Shown here in pieces: positions 29,101 through 38,800 of a DNA stretch of 64,000 bases. The stretch spans positions 1 to 64,000 of the forward strand of contig NZ_CANKWO010000002.1 of NCBI RefSeq assembly GCF_947487515.1, given 5' to 3'. A program made the translations under genes and the position numbers. This stretch comes from an uncultured Litoreibacter sp. (GTDB taxonomy: Bacteria > Pseudomonadota > Alphaproteobacteria > Rhodobacterales > Rhodobacteraceae). The stretch's first letter is position 1. Every line of letters starts with the position of its first letter. The notes under the pieces are model-generated. The model saw only the letters and a list, made by a program, of their open reading frames with translations, was not told where the DNA came from and searched no databases.

Positions 29101-32100
29101 CGTAACCCCAGTGCCCGGCGCAGGCGACCCTGCTTACTCGGGGGTTGATCAAGTCGTCACATTCGCGATCACCGTCGTGAACTCCGGCAATATTACAGTT
29201 GATGGCGTCACTGTTTTGGACACGCCCAGCACAGTCAACGCAGCGACACCGGCGAATTGCAGCATTGGCACGCTGGCACCAGGCGAGGTTTCGACGTCGT
29301 GTTTCTTTGAAGTCATCATGACGCAGGACGAAATCGACAACGGCTCTTTCGACAATGACGCGACAGCCACAGGAACCCCTCGCACAGGCGGCAGTGTCGA
29401 AGGCACGGGATCGGTGACGGTTCAAGGCCCCGACGCGGAACCTGCCTTCGCCATGTCCAAGACTGCGGATGTCTCGGATTTCACCGCAGCTGGCGATATC
29501 ATCACCTACACCTATGTGGTCGGCAACGCCGGCAATGTGACCCTATTTGCCCAACCCAGCGTCTTTGACGACAAGATCGGCACCTTTGACTGCGGCACCA
29601 TTCCGGCCGCAGGTTTGCTGCCGACCGAGACCGTTCAATGCACGCGGACCTATGAGGTCACCCAGATTGACATGGATGCGGGCTTCGTCACCAATGAAGC
29701 GGAAGTGACCTCATCCGAGATCACGACCCCAGCGGAGGCCACGGAAACCGTTGAGGGCACCCGCACAACGGGCGTGGCCTTGGTCAAAACGCCGTCTATC
29801 CCAACAAACGCAGTTGAGGGTGACGTCATTGAATACAGCTATACCGTTGAAAACACCGGCAATACGCGTTTGTTTAATGCAGCTGTGACCGACAGCCAAA
29901 CGAGTGCGGCGGGCACGAATGTTCTAGCCATCGCGGGCGATACCCTGCGCACCGACACGGCGCCCGCAAATGACAGCACCGACAGCGGCGCCAATGGCAG
30001 CTGGGACATATTGGCCCCGGGTGACATCGCAGAATTCACCGCCAGCTACACGGTGACCCAAGCCGATATCGATGCGGGCAACCCGTTGACCAACACTGCC
30101 AGCGTCAGCGCCACGGGCCCACCGGGAACGGACCCAGTGACGGACGAGAAAACCGTCACAATTCCGGTCGAGGCGACAAATCCGGCCTTGGACGTTGTGA
30201 AGCTGGTCAGCGGATCGACAGGGACGACCGCTGGCTCCACCATCACCTTTGCTATCACGGTCAGAAACAGCGGCAACGTCACTTTGGATGCGCCGGTGTT
30301 GGTTGATACATTGACCCGCACAGATGGCACGCCTTTGGTGCTGACCTCCGGCCCAGATTGGGACACCAACGACACGGGCGCCGCGGGCAAGCTTGATGTG
30401 GACGAGACTTGGACTTACGAGGCCACATACGTCCTAGACCAAGCCGACATCGACGCCGGTGGTGTGGCGAACCAAGTGCTGGCGACCAGCAACGGCCCGA
30501 ATGGCGACGCGGCGGAAGACCGGTCCGGAAATGGCCAGCCCAGCGGCGAAGACAGCCCGACTGTGTTCTCTGTGCCGTCCCAACCCGCGATTGAGGGGGA
30601 GAAAACAATCACCTCCAGCACTGTGACGGTGGGCGAAGTGGTTACCTTCAAGATCACCGCGACGAACACCGGCAATGTGACGCTGACCGGTGTGACAGTG
30701 GGCTCCGACACGCTGACCCGTTCAGATGCCGCCAACACACCGCTGACATTGACGACCCAGCCTGCATTCCAAAGCGCGGATCAGAACTCACCTTCTGGCA
30801 CCTTGATCCCCGGCGAGACCGCGACATTCGTGGCGAGCTACCGTTTGGTTCAAGAAGACATCGACGCGGGCGGCATTGCGAATACGGCCACAGTATCGGG
30901 CACCCCACCTGTGGGATCACCGGTGAGTGACGTGACAGACAATGGCGATGACGGCGACGGCAACACCGAAGATGACCCCACCGCGCTGGTAGTGCCCGCT
31001 GATCCGTCCCTGAGCATAGAAAAGACTTTGGACGCAGCAGAGCCAGGAAACTACGACACCTTAGACCAAGAGATCAAATTCGACTTCACAATCACCAACA
31101 CGGGGAATGTGACACTTGAAGGCCCGTTCACGGTGTCTGACCAGTTGATCGAAGACCAAGGTGGCGCTGTGGTTTGTCCGGCCGCAACGCTTGCCCCTGA
31201 CGCAGAAGTGGTGTGCATGGGGTCGTATTTCGTGACACAGGAAGATCTGGATACCGGCAGCTTCACCAATGCGGCCACCGCATCTGATGGCACCTCAACC
31301 AGCCCTGAAGACACGATCACCGTACCGGCGTTGCAAAACCCGTCCATGGAAGTCGAAAAAGTAGCCGACTCCGTGCCGCCTGCTGATTTCGACGAAGGTA
31401 ATGAAGTCAATTACACCTACACGGTCACAAACAACGGGAACGTGACGCTGACGGATCCGATCACCGTGTCCGACAACCTGATCCCAGCCGTGACCTGTGA
31501 AGACTTGCCCGCAGGTGGCCTGTTGCCAGACGACAGTTTGCAGTGTGTCGGCACCTATACGATCACCGCCGATGACGTGACCTTGTTCACCGTGACGAAC
31601 CTTGCGTCGTCCACCAGCGGCACCATCGAAAGCCCGCTGACATCCGAGACCATCCCAGACAACGCAACACCGTCGATCAGCATCGTCAAAACGGCCGCCG
31701 CAGGCTCTACCTTTGCGGAAGTCGGGGATATTTTGACCTATACCTTTGACGTGACCAACGACGGCACGCAGGCTTTCAGCGCCGCCGTGACGATCTTTGA
31801 TGACAAGATCCCAGGCGGGGACACCGGTCTGGATTGCCCATTGCCCGCAGGGGATTCGACCCTGAGTGCCGGACAGACAATCTCTTGCGAATTTACCTAT
31901 GCGGTGACGCAAGACGATCTGGATGAGGGAGAAGTCATCAACGAAGCCTATGCGCAAACCAGCTTCGGTGATCCGACCAACCCCACACCGGTGACATCCG
32001 CCCCGACCACCGAAACGGTTGCCGCAGATGAGCGCCCCGCGTTGACGTTGGACAAAACATCGAACCCGAACCCGTCTGGCCCAGTTGACAGCATCATCAC

Positions 32101-35100
32101 CTATACGCTGATCGTCACCAACACAGGGAACCAAACCTTGAACACGGTGGCTGTGACCGACGATCGCTTGCCGGGTTTGGTGTGCGAAGTGGCGACCTTG
32201 GCCCGCGGGGACACGTTGACCTGTTCCGAGGACTACCAAGTCACCCAAGAAGACATCGACAATGGCGGTATCGAGAACATTGCCAGCGCCACAGCGCAGA
32301 CACCAACGGGCGCAGGCGTAGGCCCGATTGATGCGGTAGAGAACACAGATGTGCCACCTGCCGCGCCCAGCCTGACGGTTGAAAAATCGGCCAGCCCGAC
32401 CACGCTTGGCCCTGTTGGCAGTGACGTTACATTTAGCTTCGAAGTGACCAACACGGGGACGACCACCCTGCAAAACATCATGGTAGATGATGTGCTTGAC
32501 GTTGGTCCGGCCTGTATCATTGACCGCTTGGCACCGCTTGAAGTGGATGGGGTCACCTGCTCGTTCATACTTGAGGTGACGCAAGACATGGTCGATGAGG
32601 CGGGCGTTACCAATAGCGTCAACGTCACCGGAACCGACTTGCTGGGCAACGATACGTCGAACACAGACACGATCACTGTGCCAGGCCCGCTACGTGCGCC
32701 TGCGCTTGAGGCAACAAAGATAGCGACGACTACAGGTCAAAGTGTCGACGACATTGTCACCTACTTCCTAAGTGTCGAGAACACCGGAAATGTGACCCTA
32801 ACTTCGCCCTCGATCACCGATACAATGGTGCGCAACAACAACACGCCAACCGCGCTGACGACGGCCTTTGCCTTCCAAAACGGGGATACCGACAATGATG
32901 GTGCCTTGGATGTAGACGAGACTTGGGTCTACAGCGCCACCCATGTGATCACACAAAGCGACATCAACGCGGGCGGCTTCACCAACACCGCCACCGTGAC
33001 GGCTGACGGCCCAACTGGCACAGGCAGCGTCAGCGATGTATCTGACAATGGGAACGATGGCGACGGCAACACCACCGATGATGTGACGCCATTCGACATC
33101 ACCTCCGAGCCGCAGATCACGACCGTGAAGGCTGTTTCCGGCACCCCGGGCACCATTGCCGGTGAGACGGTCGTCTGGACCATCACCGCACGCAATACCG
33201 GCAATGTCGATGTGACCGGCGTGACCATCACCGACACGCTGACACGCGCGGATGGCACCCCGTTGCCCGCGCCGAGCTTGGTGAACCAGTCCGGCACCAC
33301 CGACTTGCCCGCCAGCACAGAGATCGTTTGGCAGGCGACGCATGTTCTGACCCAAGAAGACATTGACGCGGGCGGGATTTCAAACTCGGCCACCATTACG
33401 GGTGAAGCGCCAGATGGATCCAGCGTCACCGACACATCCGCCAATGATGACCCGTTCGATGGCAACACTGAAGATGACCCGACTGTCGTTTCCATTCCGG
33501 CGGAACCAGGTTTGGATGTTGTCAAAACGCTGACCACCCCAGGCCTGCGTGCTGGCGATGTTGTGGCCTTCTCTGTCACCGTGGAAAACACCGGAAATGT
33601 GACCCTAAACAACGTCAGCGTGGCAGATTCCATGACCCGTATTGGCGGGGGTGACTTAACTGTCGATAGCGTGCGCTTTGTGTCTGCAAGCGAAGGATCA
33701 GCAGAGGGCACGGTGCTGGTCGACGAGACCGCCACCTACGAGGTGCTCTATACGTTGCAACTGGAAGATGTGGACGCGGGCGGGGTCTCGAACTCGGCCA
33801 CCGCCACGGCCACGACGCCTCTTGGCGCGACCCTGTCGGACGTATCTCGCGATGATGACACGACCGACGGCAATGACTTGGATGACCCGACAGTGGCCGC
33901 CATTGATGCCCAGCCGTCCAACACCCTGACAAAAACCGCAAGCGAGCCAACGGCCTTGTTCCCCGGAGTTTATCAGGTGACCTTTACGCTGGTCACTGAA
34001 AACACCGGCAACATCACCCAAAGCGGCTATCAGGTGACGGATGACTTGTCCGACTTTGCAGGAACGGCAACCATTTTGACCGAAGCCCCCTTTGGCAGCA
34101 GCGTGCGCGTTTCGGGCTTTGGAGGTACGCCAACCGCGAATTCCTCCTATGACGGCGTCACGGTCTTTGACACCATAACCGGCGATGCAAGTTTGGCCCC
34201 GAATGAGACCGGCACCGTTGAAATAGACGTGGTCTATCAGGTGGACCCTGGAACGGCGACGGCGGGCAACATCGGCAATGTCACCTCAACCGAGTTGAGC
34301 ACGCCGACCCCAAGCAACCCCGCGACGGTTGCCTTGGCCGACACCGATGGGGACGGCATTCTGGACGGTATTGAGGGATGTAACCCATTGTCCGGCAATG
34401 ACCGCGATGGCGATGGCATCTGTGACGCCGAGGACTTTGACCCGACCGGCTATTTCTACTGCGAAGACGATGGTCGCATTTTGCCGGGTGGCTCGATCTC
34501 GGTCACCGGACCTGCGGGCACCCAGACGGGCGTTGGCTTCTCGAACAACATTCGCATCGTCCAAGACGGTGCCAATGGTCAGTTCGTGTTCTTTGTGACC
34601 CGCCCTGGAACCTATACGTTGAACGCCACCTATCCGGCCTTGGGCCAACCCAGCACCACACGTCTGAGCCAAGGCAATATCGCGGCGTCTTCGCTGCTGC
34701 CTGCCAATCCGGCGTCGCTGGGCGGCTCTGAGTTGGGCAATACCAACGTGCTGTCTGACTTCTCCAGTGCGGGCAATCAGTTCTACACGTCCTTCACCTT
34801 TGCACCAGGTGATCCGTTCATCATCAACAACAACCTGCCTTTGGAAAACTGCCAAGGTATCCCTGATATTCTGGCCACCAAACAGGCGGATCGGGAAAGC
34901 GCTGTCTTTGGCGAGACGGTGAATTTCACCTTGGCCTTTACCAACAACACGTCAAACACGGTCAGCAATATGAACCTTGTCGACGTGCTGCCGGCTGGCC
35001 TGCTGTACACACCCAACAGCGCCGCTGTTGATGGCGCCCCATCGGAGCCCACGGTGAACGGCCTGCGCCTGACGTGGGCGGGCCTGAGCATTGCGCCGAC

Positions 35101-35839
35101 GCAAACGATCACCGTGACCCTTGCCGCGCGCGTTGCCGCCAATGGCAGCTACGGGGAGCTGATCAACCGTGCCTTCATGACCGATGCCGCTGGCAATCAA
35201 TTGTCAAACACCGCCACTGCCGTGGTGCGGATTGAGCCGGAACATGTCTTCGACTGCTCTGATATCATTGGGAAAGTTTTCGATGACGTGAACCAGAACG
35301 GCTACCAAGATCAAGGCGAGCCGGGCCTGCCGGGTGTGCGTTTGGCGACGGTGCAGGGCTACCTGATTACCACTGATGAATATGGCCGCTACCATGTGCC
35401 CTGCGCCGAGTTGCCGAAGTCCATTGGCTCCAACTTCACGCTGAAGCTGGACACGCGGACCTTGCCGACGGGCTACCGCGTCACCACCGAAAACCCGCGC
35501 GTTATCCGTGTGACAGCCGGTAAATTCGCCAAGCTGAACTTCGGCGCGGCTTTGTCCAATGTGGTTGATATTGATCTGACCGCGCGGGCCTTTACGGCGG
35601 ACGGCAAGATGTCCAATGCGCTGGTCAAGGGCGTGGAGCGGTTGATTGCCAAGATCGAGGTCACCCCGTCGGTTCTGCGCCTGAGCTACATCCTGCGCGG
35701 GGAGGAGCCGAAACAGGCCCGTGCCCGCATCAAGCTGGTAGAGGACCTGATCCGCGAGAAATGGCGCGGGGGCGGAAGGTACAAACTGAACATTGAGAAA
35801 ACGATCAAACGGGTCAAACGGCAGGAGGCGGACCAATGA
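23141..35839 (+). CDS. Giant exported repeat protein (DUF7507/DUF11-type)
   Basis: This is a likely cell-surface or secreted fibre/adhesin of about 4,232 residues. From ATG 23141 (AGGGA upstream) it begins with a Sec signal peptide ending near AQVDA. An N-terminal unique domain of about 220 residues follows. Then come about 29 repeats of roughly 110-150 residues, each with a core like ITYTFTVTNTGNVTL, a TVSDDxI strand, a Cys-containing CxxxxLAPGxxxTCTA segment and a TQEDIDAGxxxNTATA segment. Near the C-terminus lie a calcium-type motif (DTDGDGILDGIEGC), a classical DUF11 domain (LVDVLPAGLLYTPNSA) and an SdrD B-like domain (GKVFDDVNQNGYQDQGEPG). The tail is basic and Lys/Arg-rich with no LPxTG or obvious sorting signal. 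An upstream GTG (23072) would add 23 residues. The stop overlaps the next ATG by four bases. Confidence 0.88.
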   Translation: MTIFARCYKRGISLFSSVIAAGVIASPAQVDATTFTTTVPGTSITLPDDYPEAGGVAIVMVGVNGNIYYQFSDPSNAFRGFNNRANRNELEGNPFTVNDPIPLDCGFSSCRDYFGGDLANVYIRFSAFDGDTQVNGFDENDINLVINGFDVGNWSGRTTEITSTNGLQSQGFVDGFGNNTFNTGWFNSSNPALLDNLLDTGRTVTQVRDDDPNDNFWNFQLGPRLSRPEISTVAPGYTIEKTASVPTYAAVGDPVTYTYVISNVGSVSIRNLVVEDDQIDESATPIVCNVTTINPRPFEDVRGPEQATCSVVYEIDQDDIDRGFLTNIASGEGQPDEGDLGAVEDTVTINGPTAAPVLSISKTSVLDAPGQTFGNANSTVPYVITATNDGNVTLTNVQLSDDLIPAFSCTIAQLLPGESDSCTASYTVLQSDVDDFAANPANELVNVARGTATAARGTVAPASDSLSIPGPAAAPDFTIAKTALNGTYSDVGETLQYNIEITNTGNVTFPNTPVVTEALAGASVSCPTGPVAPTQTVVCQVSYDVLQGDINDGKIDNEVTADITVGGVNVDKSAEATVTATRTTGLTLVKRLASSSPTSFDDAAQTIEYEYVLTNTGNVTLQNPSVVDDQVDILGAVSCPAGDILPDASTTCTASYSTLQSDLNAGEVVNLATASATTAGAGGTETVTSSEETLTVPAVQNPALTLVKTGADPASFSVGETITYTFTVTNSGNTDLTGPFTINDNKIGNNLSCIAGPLARGASASCDIDYTLLTADVAAGAVTNIATATDGTVTSPDATETVSNAGTPAIRVTKEALTDPIGATDTSVRYRFTIENIGDTQIIESVSPITITDDKINASPFICGGAQPSILNVGASYTCQRNYNNISQDERDAGEVVNTVSGSFPFNTGTGTIQVTSQEFVETTPITEDLSFTFAKEQDGPDTFLAVDDVLTYTFTIVNDGNVSLASVSISDSLIPNVSCPISDLAPGATGTCTAQYTVLQKDVDAGTITNTATATGASDQGSQFTPPDATEVSTLDPAGSIFGLAVSKTADKATFATVGEAISYTIEVTNDGTKTLTNTVVTDILDPAFSCTIPTLAPNTSSDICRFTHIVTQDDIDAGQVDNTATATNPLVTDGPDTSSETVNGPTRTASIEIEKTALSGYTNVGDTVDFAIRVRNTGNVTVLGVNVEDASLFTPAETCAVGDIVPGFDAVVCTVTYTVDQDDIDAGSITNLATVTGTGAEGTQLSETGTDTATGPTANPQVEVVKTAAQPTFSGPTDSFDFTFTVTNTGNVTLTNLELVDVDADGETFRCDVPDLPPAPAANSTTTCVGGAPMSFTKSFDQGDVDASSYTNTATVTGESLVGGAAVTDEDAETVTGPTQTLSLSLNKRETFGTTFSTVGEVITYEYDVTNTSNVTLNGAITVTDSVTSRTPNITVPVTCPNLPITGLAPGAIHTCTADYEVTQEDIDLGAVTNTATAATEQRINGEANPTTATTAPDSETVNAQQAPAFTISKAIKSGSATTFTNVGDQITYEYTVENTGNETLTSPITVSDDQIAGTTTCGPVPVAPGDSVTCELVWSATQDAINVGSITNVGTASSPDVPTDATDDFTASAVQEPGLSVEKNNTSVNFQNNGIVAYEYIIRNTGNTEIDTSSLTVTDSRIASVSCPAGGGVLTPLRIDPNASYTCTATYQVTLVDVDLGEVTNLASVSDGTTTSPQTSETVPAGADPSLSLTKTVVSGDGFSAVGDRIEFEFRVENTSVNPPGASFSQPIEINDPDIGPSFTCFTPALPDTFDAGEFDTCTAEYFVTQDDLDAGEVVNEAIATTIFAPNNPNPITVVSAPATATVPSAADPGITVTKSVTGGPTNPKVGETIEYTLIATNTGNQTLDQVMITDDLIDSLTCTVADGAGGQIAAPANVELAPDELLTCTGSYTLTQDNIDDQEVVNTASAMGNDPRGDSQTDSVTNTFTDVDPTGPELTVTKAVTPVPGAGDPAYSGVDQVVTFAITVVNSGNITVDGVTVLDTPSTVNAATPANCSIGTLAPGEVSTSCFFEVIMTQDEIDNGSFDNDATATGTPRTGGSVEGTGSVTVQGPDAEPAFAMSKTADVSDFTAAGDIITYTYVVGNAGNVTLFAQPSVFDDKIGTFDCGTIPAAGLLPTETVQCTRTYEVTQIDMDAGFVTNEAEVTSSEITTPAEATETVEGTRTTGVALVKTPSIPTNAVEGDVIEYSYTVENTGNTRLFNAAVTDSQTSAAGTNVLAIAGDTLRTDTAPANDSTDSGANGSWDILAPGDIAEFTASYTVTQADIDAGNPLTNTASVSATGPPGTDPVTDEKTVTIPVEATNPALDVVKLVSGSTGTTAGSTITFAITVRNSGNVTLDAPVLVDTLTRTDGTPLVLTSGPDWDTNDTGAAGKLDVDETWTYEATYVLDQADIDAGGVANQVLATSNGPNGDAAEDRSGNGQPSGEDSPTVFSVPSQPAIEGEKTITSSTVTVGEVVTFKITATNTGNVTLTGVTVGSDTLTRSDAANTPLTLTTQPAFQSADQNSPSGTLIPGETATFVASYRLVQEDIDAGGIANTATVSGTPPVGSPVSDVTDNGDDGDGNTEDDPTALVVPADPSLSIEKTLDAAEPGNYDTLDQEIKFDFTITNTGNVTLEGPFTVSDQLIEDQGGAVVCPAATLAPDAEVVCMGSYFVTQEDLDTGSFTNAATASDGTSTSPEDTITVPALQNPSMEVEKVADSVPPADFDEGNEVNYTYTVTNNGNVTLTDPITVSDNLIPAVTCEDLPAGGLLPDDSLQCVGTYTITADDVTLFTVTNLASSTSGTIESPLTSETIPDNATPSISIVKTAAAGSTFAEVGDILTYTFDVTNDGTQAFSAAVTIFDDKIPGGDTGLDCPLPAGDSTLSAGQTISCEFTYAVTQDDLDEGEVINEAYAQTSFGDPTNPTPVTSAPTTETVAADERPALTLDKTSNPNPSGPVDSIITYTLIVTNTGNQTLNTVAVTDDRLPGLVCEVATLARGDTLTCSEDYQVTQEDIDNGGIENIASATAQTPTGAGVGPIDAVENTDVPPAAPSLTVEKSASPTTLGPVGSDVTFSFEVTNTGTTTLQNIMVDDVLDVGPACIIDRLAPLEVDGVTCSFILEVTQDMVDEAGVTNSVNVTGTDLLGNDTSNTDTITVPGPLRAPALEATKIATTTGQSVDDIVTYFLSVENTGNVTLTSPSITDTMVRNNNTPTALTTAFAFQNGDTDNDGALDVDETWVYSATHVITQSDINAGGFTNTATVTADGPTGTGSVSDVSDNGNDGDGNTTDDVTPFDITSEPQITTVKAVSGTPGTIAGETVVWTITARNTGNVDVTGVTITDTLTRADGTPLPAPSLVNQSGTTDLPASTEIVWQATHVLTQEDIDAGGISNSATITGEAPDGSSVTDTSANDDPFDGNTEDDPTVVSIPAEPGLDVVKTLTTPGLRAGDVVAFSVTVENTGNVTLNNVSVADSMTRIGGGDLTVDSVRFVSASEGSAEGTVLVDETATYEVLYTLQLEDVDAGGVSNSATATATTPLGATLSDVSRDDDTTDGNDLDDPTVAAIDAQPSNTLTKTASEPTALFPGVYQVTFTLVTENTGNITQSGYQVTDDLSDFAGTATILTEAPFGSSVRVSGFGGTPTANSSYDGVTVFDTITGDASLAPNETGTVEIDVVYQVDPGTATAGNIGNVTSTELSTPTPSNPATVALADTDGDGILDGIEGCNPLSGNDRDGDGICDAEDFDPTGYFYCEDDGRILPGGSISVTGPAGTQTGVGFSNNIRIVQDGANGQFVFFVTRPGTYTLNATYPALGQPSTTRLSQGNIAASSLLPANPASLGGSELGNTNVLSDFSSAGNQFYTSFTFAPGDPFIINNNLPLENCQGIPDILATKQADRESAVFGETVNFTLAFTNNTSNTVSNMNLVDVLPAGLLYTPNSAAVDGAPSEPTVNGLRLTWAGLSIAPTQTITVTLAARVAANGSYGELINRAFMTDAAGNQLSNTATAVVRIEPEHVFDCSDIIGKVFDDVNQNGYQDQGEPGLPGVRLATVQGYLITTDEYGRYHVPCAELPKSIGSNFTLKLDTRTLPTGYRVTTENPRVIRVTAGKFAKLNFGAALSNVVDIDLTARAFTADGKMSNALVKGVERLIAKIEVTPSVLRLSYILRGEEPKQARARIKLVEDLIREKWRGGGRYKLNIEKTIKRVKRQEADQ
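23845..34340 (+). repeat. About 29 tandem Ig-like (DUF7507-type) protein repeats
   Basis: I counted 29 units by their VxNTGNxTL hallmark in the translation, from the one starting TIEKTASVPTY to the one ending before DTDGDGILDG. Unit length varies: early units are close to 110 residues, while several later ones are longer and carry an inserted DNGDDGDGNTEDDPT acidic segment. The repeats are divergent at the DNA level rather than identical copies, so they are not a recent expansion. Confidence 0.85.
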
Positions 35840-38800
35840 AGACGACGACCTTGACCATCCGCGCTCTGGCAAGCTTATCCGTTCTGGCACTGAGTGCCGT
35901 TGCGGGCCACACTCAAAGCCTCAAGGTGGATTGCACCGTGAACGGTGGCCTGCCCGCTGCCTGCGAGCAACCCAATGCGGGTGAGGTTGTGGTCGTTGAT
36001 CTTGGGGCCAACTCCGAGATCGATAATGACACCAATGTGGTAGACGGTTCGGGGTTCTCTATCTCCATTGACGGCGAAACTGTTGTGGGTGACGCGCGGG
36101 TCGAGGACCTTACGCGCAAGACCGACATCGCCCTGTCCAACGCCGATATTCAGGTGAAGTTCGACGGCCTTGGGGCCGACCCATCGCTTGATCTGGCGAT
36201 CACTAACGCGCAGAAAAACTACAAGGCGGGGGATACGATCAGCTTCCGCTCCAAAACGAACTACCCAGCCTATATTGCGCGGGGCGAAGTGCGGTTTGTC
36301 GATTATTCCGCGCGCTCTGGCCCGCGGGTCGTGGCGGTTGTGCCTGTCAGCCCGAACGGCTCCGTCACGGTGCAAGTGCCGGAGGGCGACGACCTCGTGG
36401 CCATTCACCGCGTCTATGATGCGCGCGGCCGGTTTGACGAGACCGAAGCGCTTGGGTTGAACCAAGCGCAGAACGGTGATGCCGGCGGCAATTTGGCTGA
36501 GGTTGAGGAAGGGTCCGACCGGACCGCCATTCGCCGCATCCCGATTTCTGGAGGTGCGGTCACCGTTTATGGCACGGGCGTCCGCCACGGTGCCACGGTT
36601 CAAACCTTGGGCGAGACGATCACCCCCGCGCCTGATGGCAGCTTCATCGTGCAGCGCATTTTGCCTGCTGGCGACGCGCAGGTAGAGGTGCAGGTCAGCG
36701 GGGCAGGGGAGAACGTGTTCTTGCAGCGCGACATCACCATCCCGCGCTCGGAATGGTTTGGCGTGGCCACGGTGGATTTGACCTTTGGCTACCGCACCGA
36801 TGGCGGCAAAGACGCAGCTGGCGGCAGCTTTGACAAAAGCTACAGCGAAGGGCGTTTGGCCTTCTATACCAAAGGCAAGACTGGCAACGGCTGGCAGATC
36901 ACCGCAAGCGCCGACACCGGCGAAGAAGACCTGTCCGACATCTTCCGCAACATCGACAAGAAAGACCCGCGCCATCTGCTACTGCGGCTTGATAGCGACA
37001 AGGCCTATCCGGTTTACGGCGATGACAGCACCATCGAGGAAGATGCCCCGACCTCTGGAAAATTCTATCTGAAGGCTGAAAAAGACGGCAACTACGCGCT
37101 GTGGGGGAACTACAAGGGCAACATCAATGGCTCTGCCTTTTTGCGCAACGAACGGACGCTCTATGGCTTCCAAGGCCATTACGCAACGCAGGCCCAAACC
37201 GCCAAAGGTGAGCCACGCGCCAGCGTTGATCTTTACGCCGCACAACCGGACAACCTACCGGGGCGCGATGTATTCCGCGGCACCGGCGGCTCGGTCTATT
37301 TCTTGCAACGCCAAGACCTGTCTATCGGGTCCGAGACGATCAGCGTCGAAATTCGCGACCCCGACACCAATCGGGTGATCAGCCGCGAAACATTGGTCTA
37401 TGGCCGCGACTACGACATCAACTACCTGCAAGGGATTGTGACCCTCGACAGGCCCCTGACGGGTGCTGTGGGCGGCGGCACTGTGATCACCGACCCGCTG
37501 GGCGAGAACACGGTCCTGCTGACTGTGAACTACGAATTTACGCCTACCGCAGGCACCATTGATGGCTATGCCTATGGCGGGCGTGTCGAGGTTTGGGCAA
37601 CCGACAACTTGCGCTTTGGCGCGACTGGCATGGTTGAGCAAACGGATGTCGCCGACCAAACGGCCCAAGGTGTCGATTTGCGCTATGAGCTGACCGACAA
37701 CACCTATGTTGATCTGGAATATGCCCGCACCGAAGGGCCAGGGTTTGGCCAATCCTTCTCGGCTGATGGGGGGCTCATTGTGTCCAACACGGCAGCCGCG
37801 GGGGGAACTGGCGAGGCCTATCTTGCACGTGGGCAGATAGAGTTTGCTGATCTGAATCCCGACCTCAACGGGCGCTTTAGCTTTTATGCAGAACAGCGCG
37901 AGGCTGGGTTCTCGACGCTGGATTACCAGACCGCGAATGACGAAGAGCTTTACGGCTTCGCGCTGGAATACCATCCGTCTCAGCAGCTCTCGTGGCGGCT
38001 GTATTATGACGACTTCGAGGACAGCGCTGGCAAAACCCTGCAAGAAGCGGGCGCCGAGCTGACCTATAAAGCGTCCGAGCGGTTCACATGGGACTTCGGT
38101 ATCGAGCATATCCGCAAAAACACACCGGGTGACGCGGCTGAGACGGGCGAACGCACGGATGTGGCGGCCAAGCTGACCATCACCGAAAGCGAGCGGTTGG
38201 AATGGTATGTCTTCGCGCAAGGTACGGTGAAACGGTCAGGTGGCCTGACCCGCAACAACCGCGTTGGGGCAGGGGCCCGCTACGAGTTTGCCGAGAACTG
38301 GGCCTATGAGGGGGAGGTGTCTGACGGCTCCACTGGGGTAGGGGCCTTGGCATTAGTCACATATGACGACGGGGGCGATACGTCGTCCTACTTCGGCTAC
38401 ACGCTGGACCCTCGGCGCGAGTTTAATGGCGTGACATTGGCGGGCAAAGACCGTGGTCAATTCATCGCAGGGGGCCGCCGCAAATTGGGTCGTGACGTGT
38501 CGGTTTACGCCGAAAACACCTATGATCTCTTCGGCACCCACCGCTCGCTGACGTCGACCTATGGGGTGGATTACGAGCGCAGCGAAAGCCTGACCTATTC
38601 CGCATCCGCCGAGATCGGGCGCATCAATGATCCCGCTGGCGACTTTGATCGCACGGCCTTGTCCTTTGGCGCCCGCTATGAAACCCAAACGGGTATCTCT
38701 GCGCGGGGCCGCCTCGAGTTGCGGCGCGACAAGGGTATTCTATCCGGCACCCGCCGTGACGCTGATACTGTCGCTATGTCAGGGACCCTGCGCTACAAGC

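Noticed and set aside
31295-32584. Long minus-strand open frame (429 residues) inside the giant repeat gene, with others such as 28517-29425
   Set aside because: Explained by codon bias in the repeat protein on the other strand; the translations are Gly/Arg/Val-rich without any domain and follow the repeat period.
35875-36975. Minus-strand 366-residue open frame opposite the barrel gene
   Set aside because: Antisense shadow of a clear outer-membrane protein; no start signal or recognisable motif.
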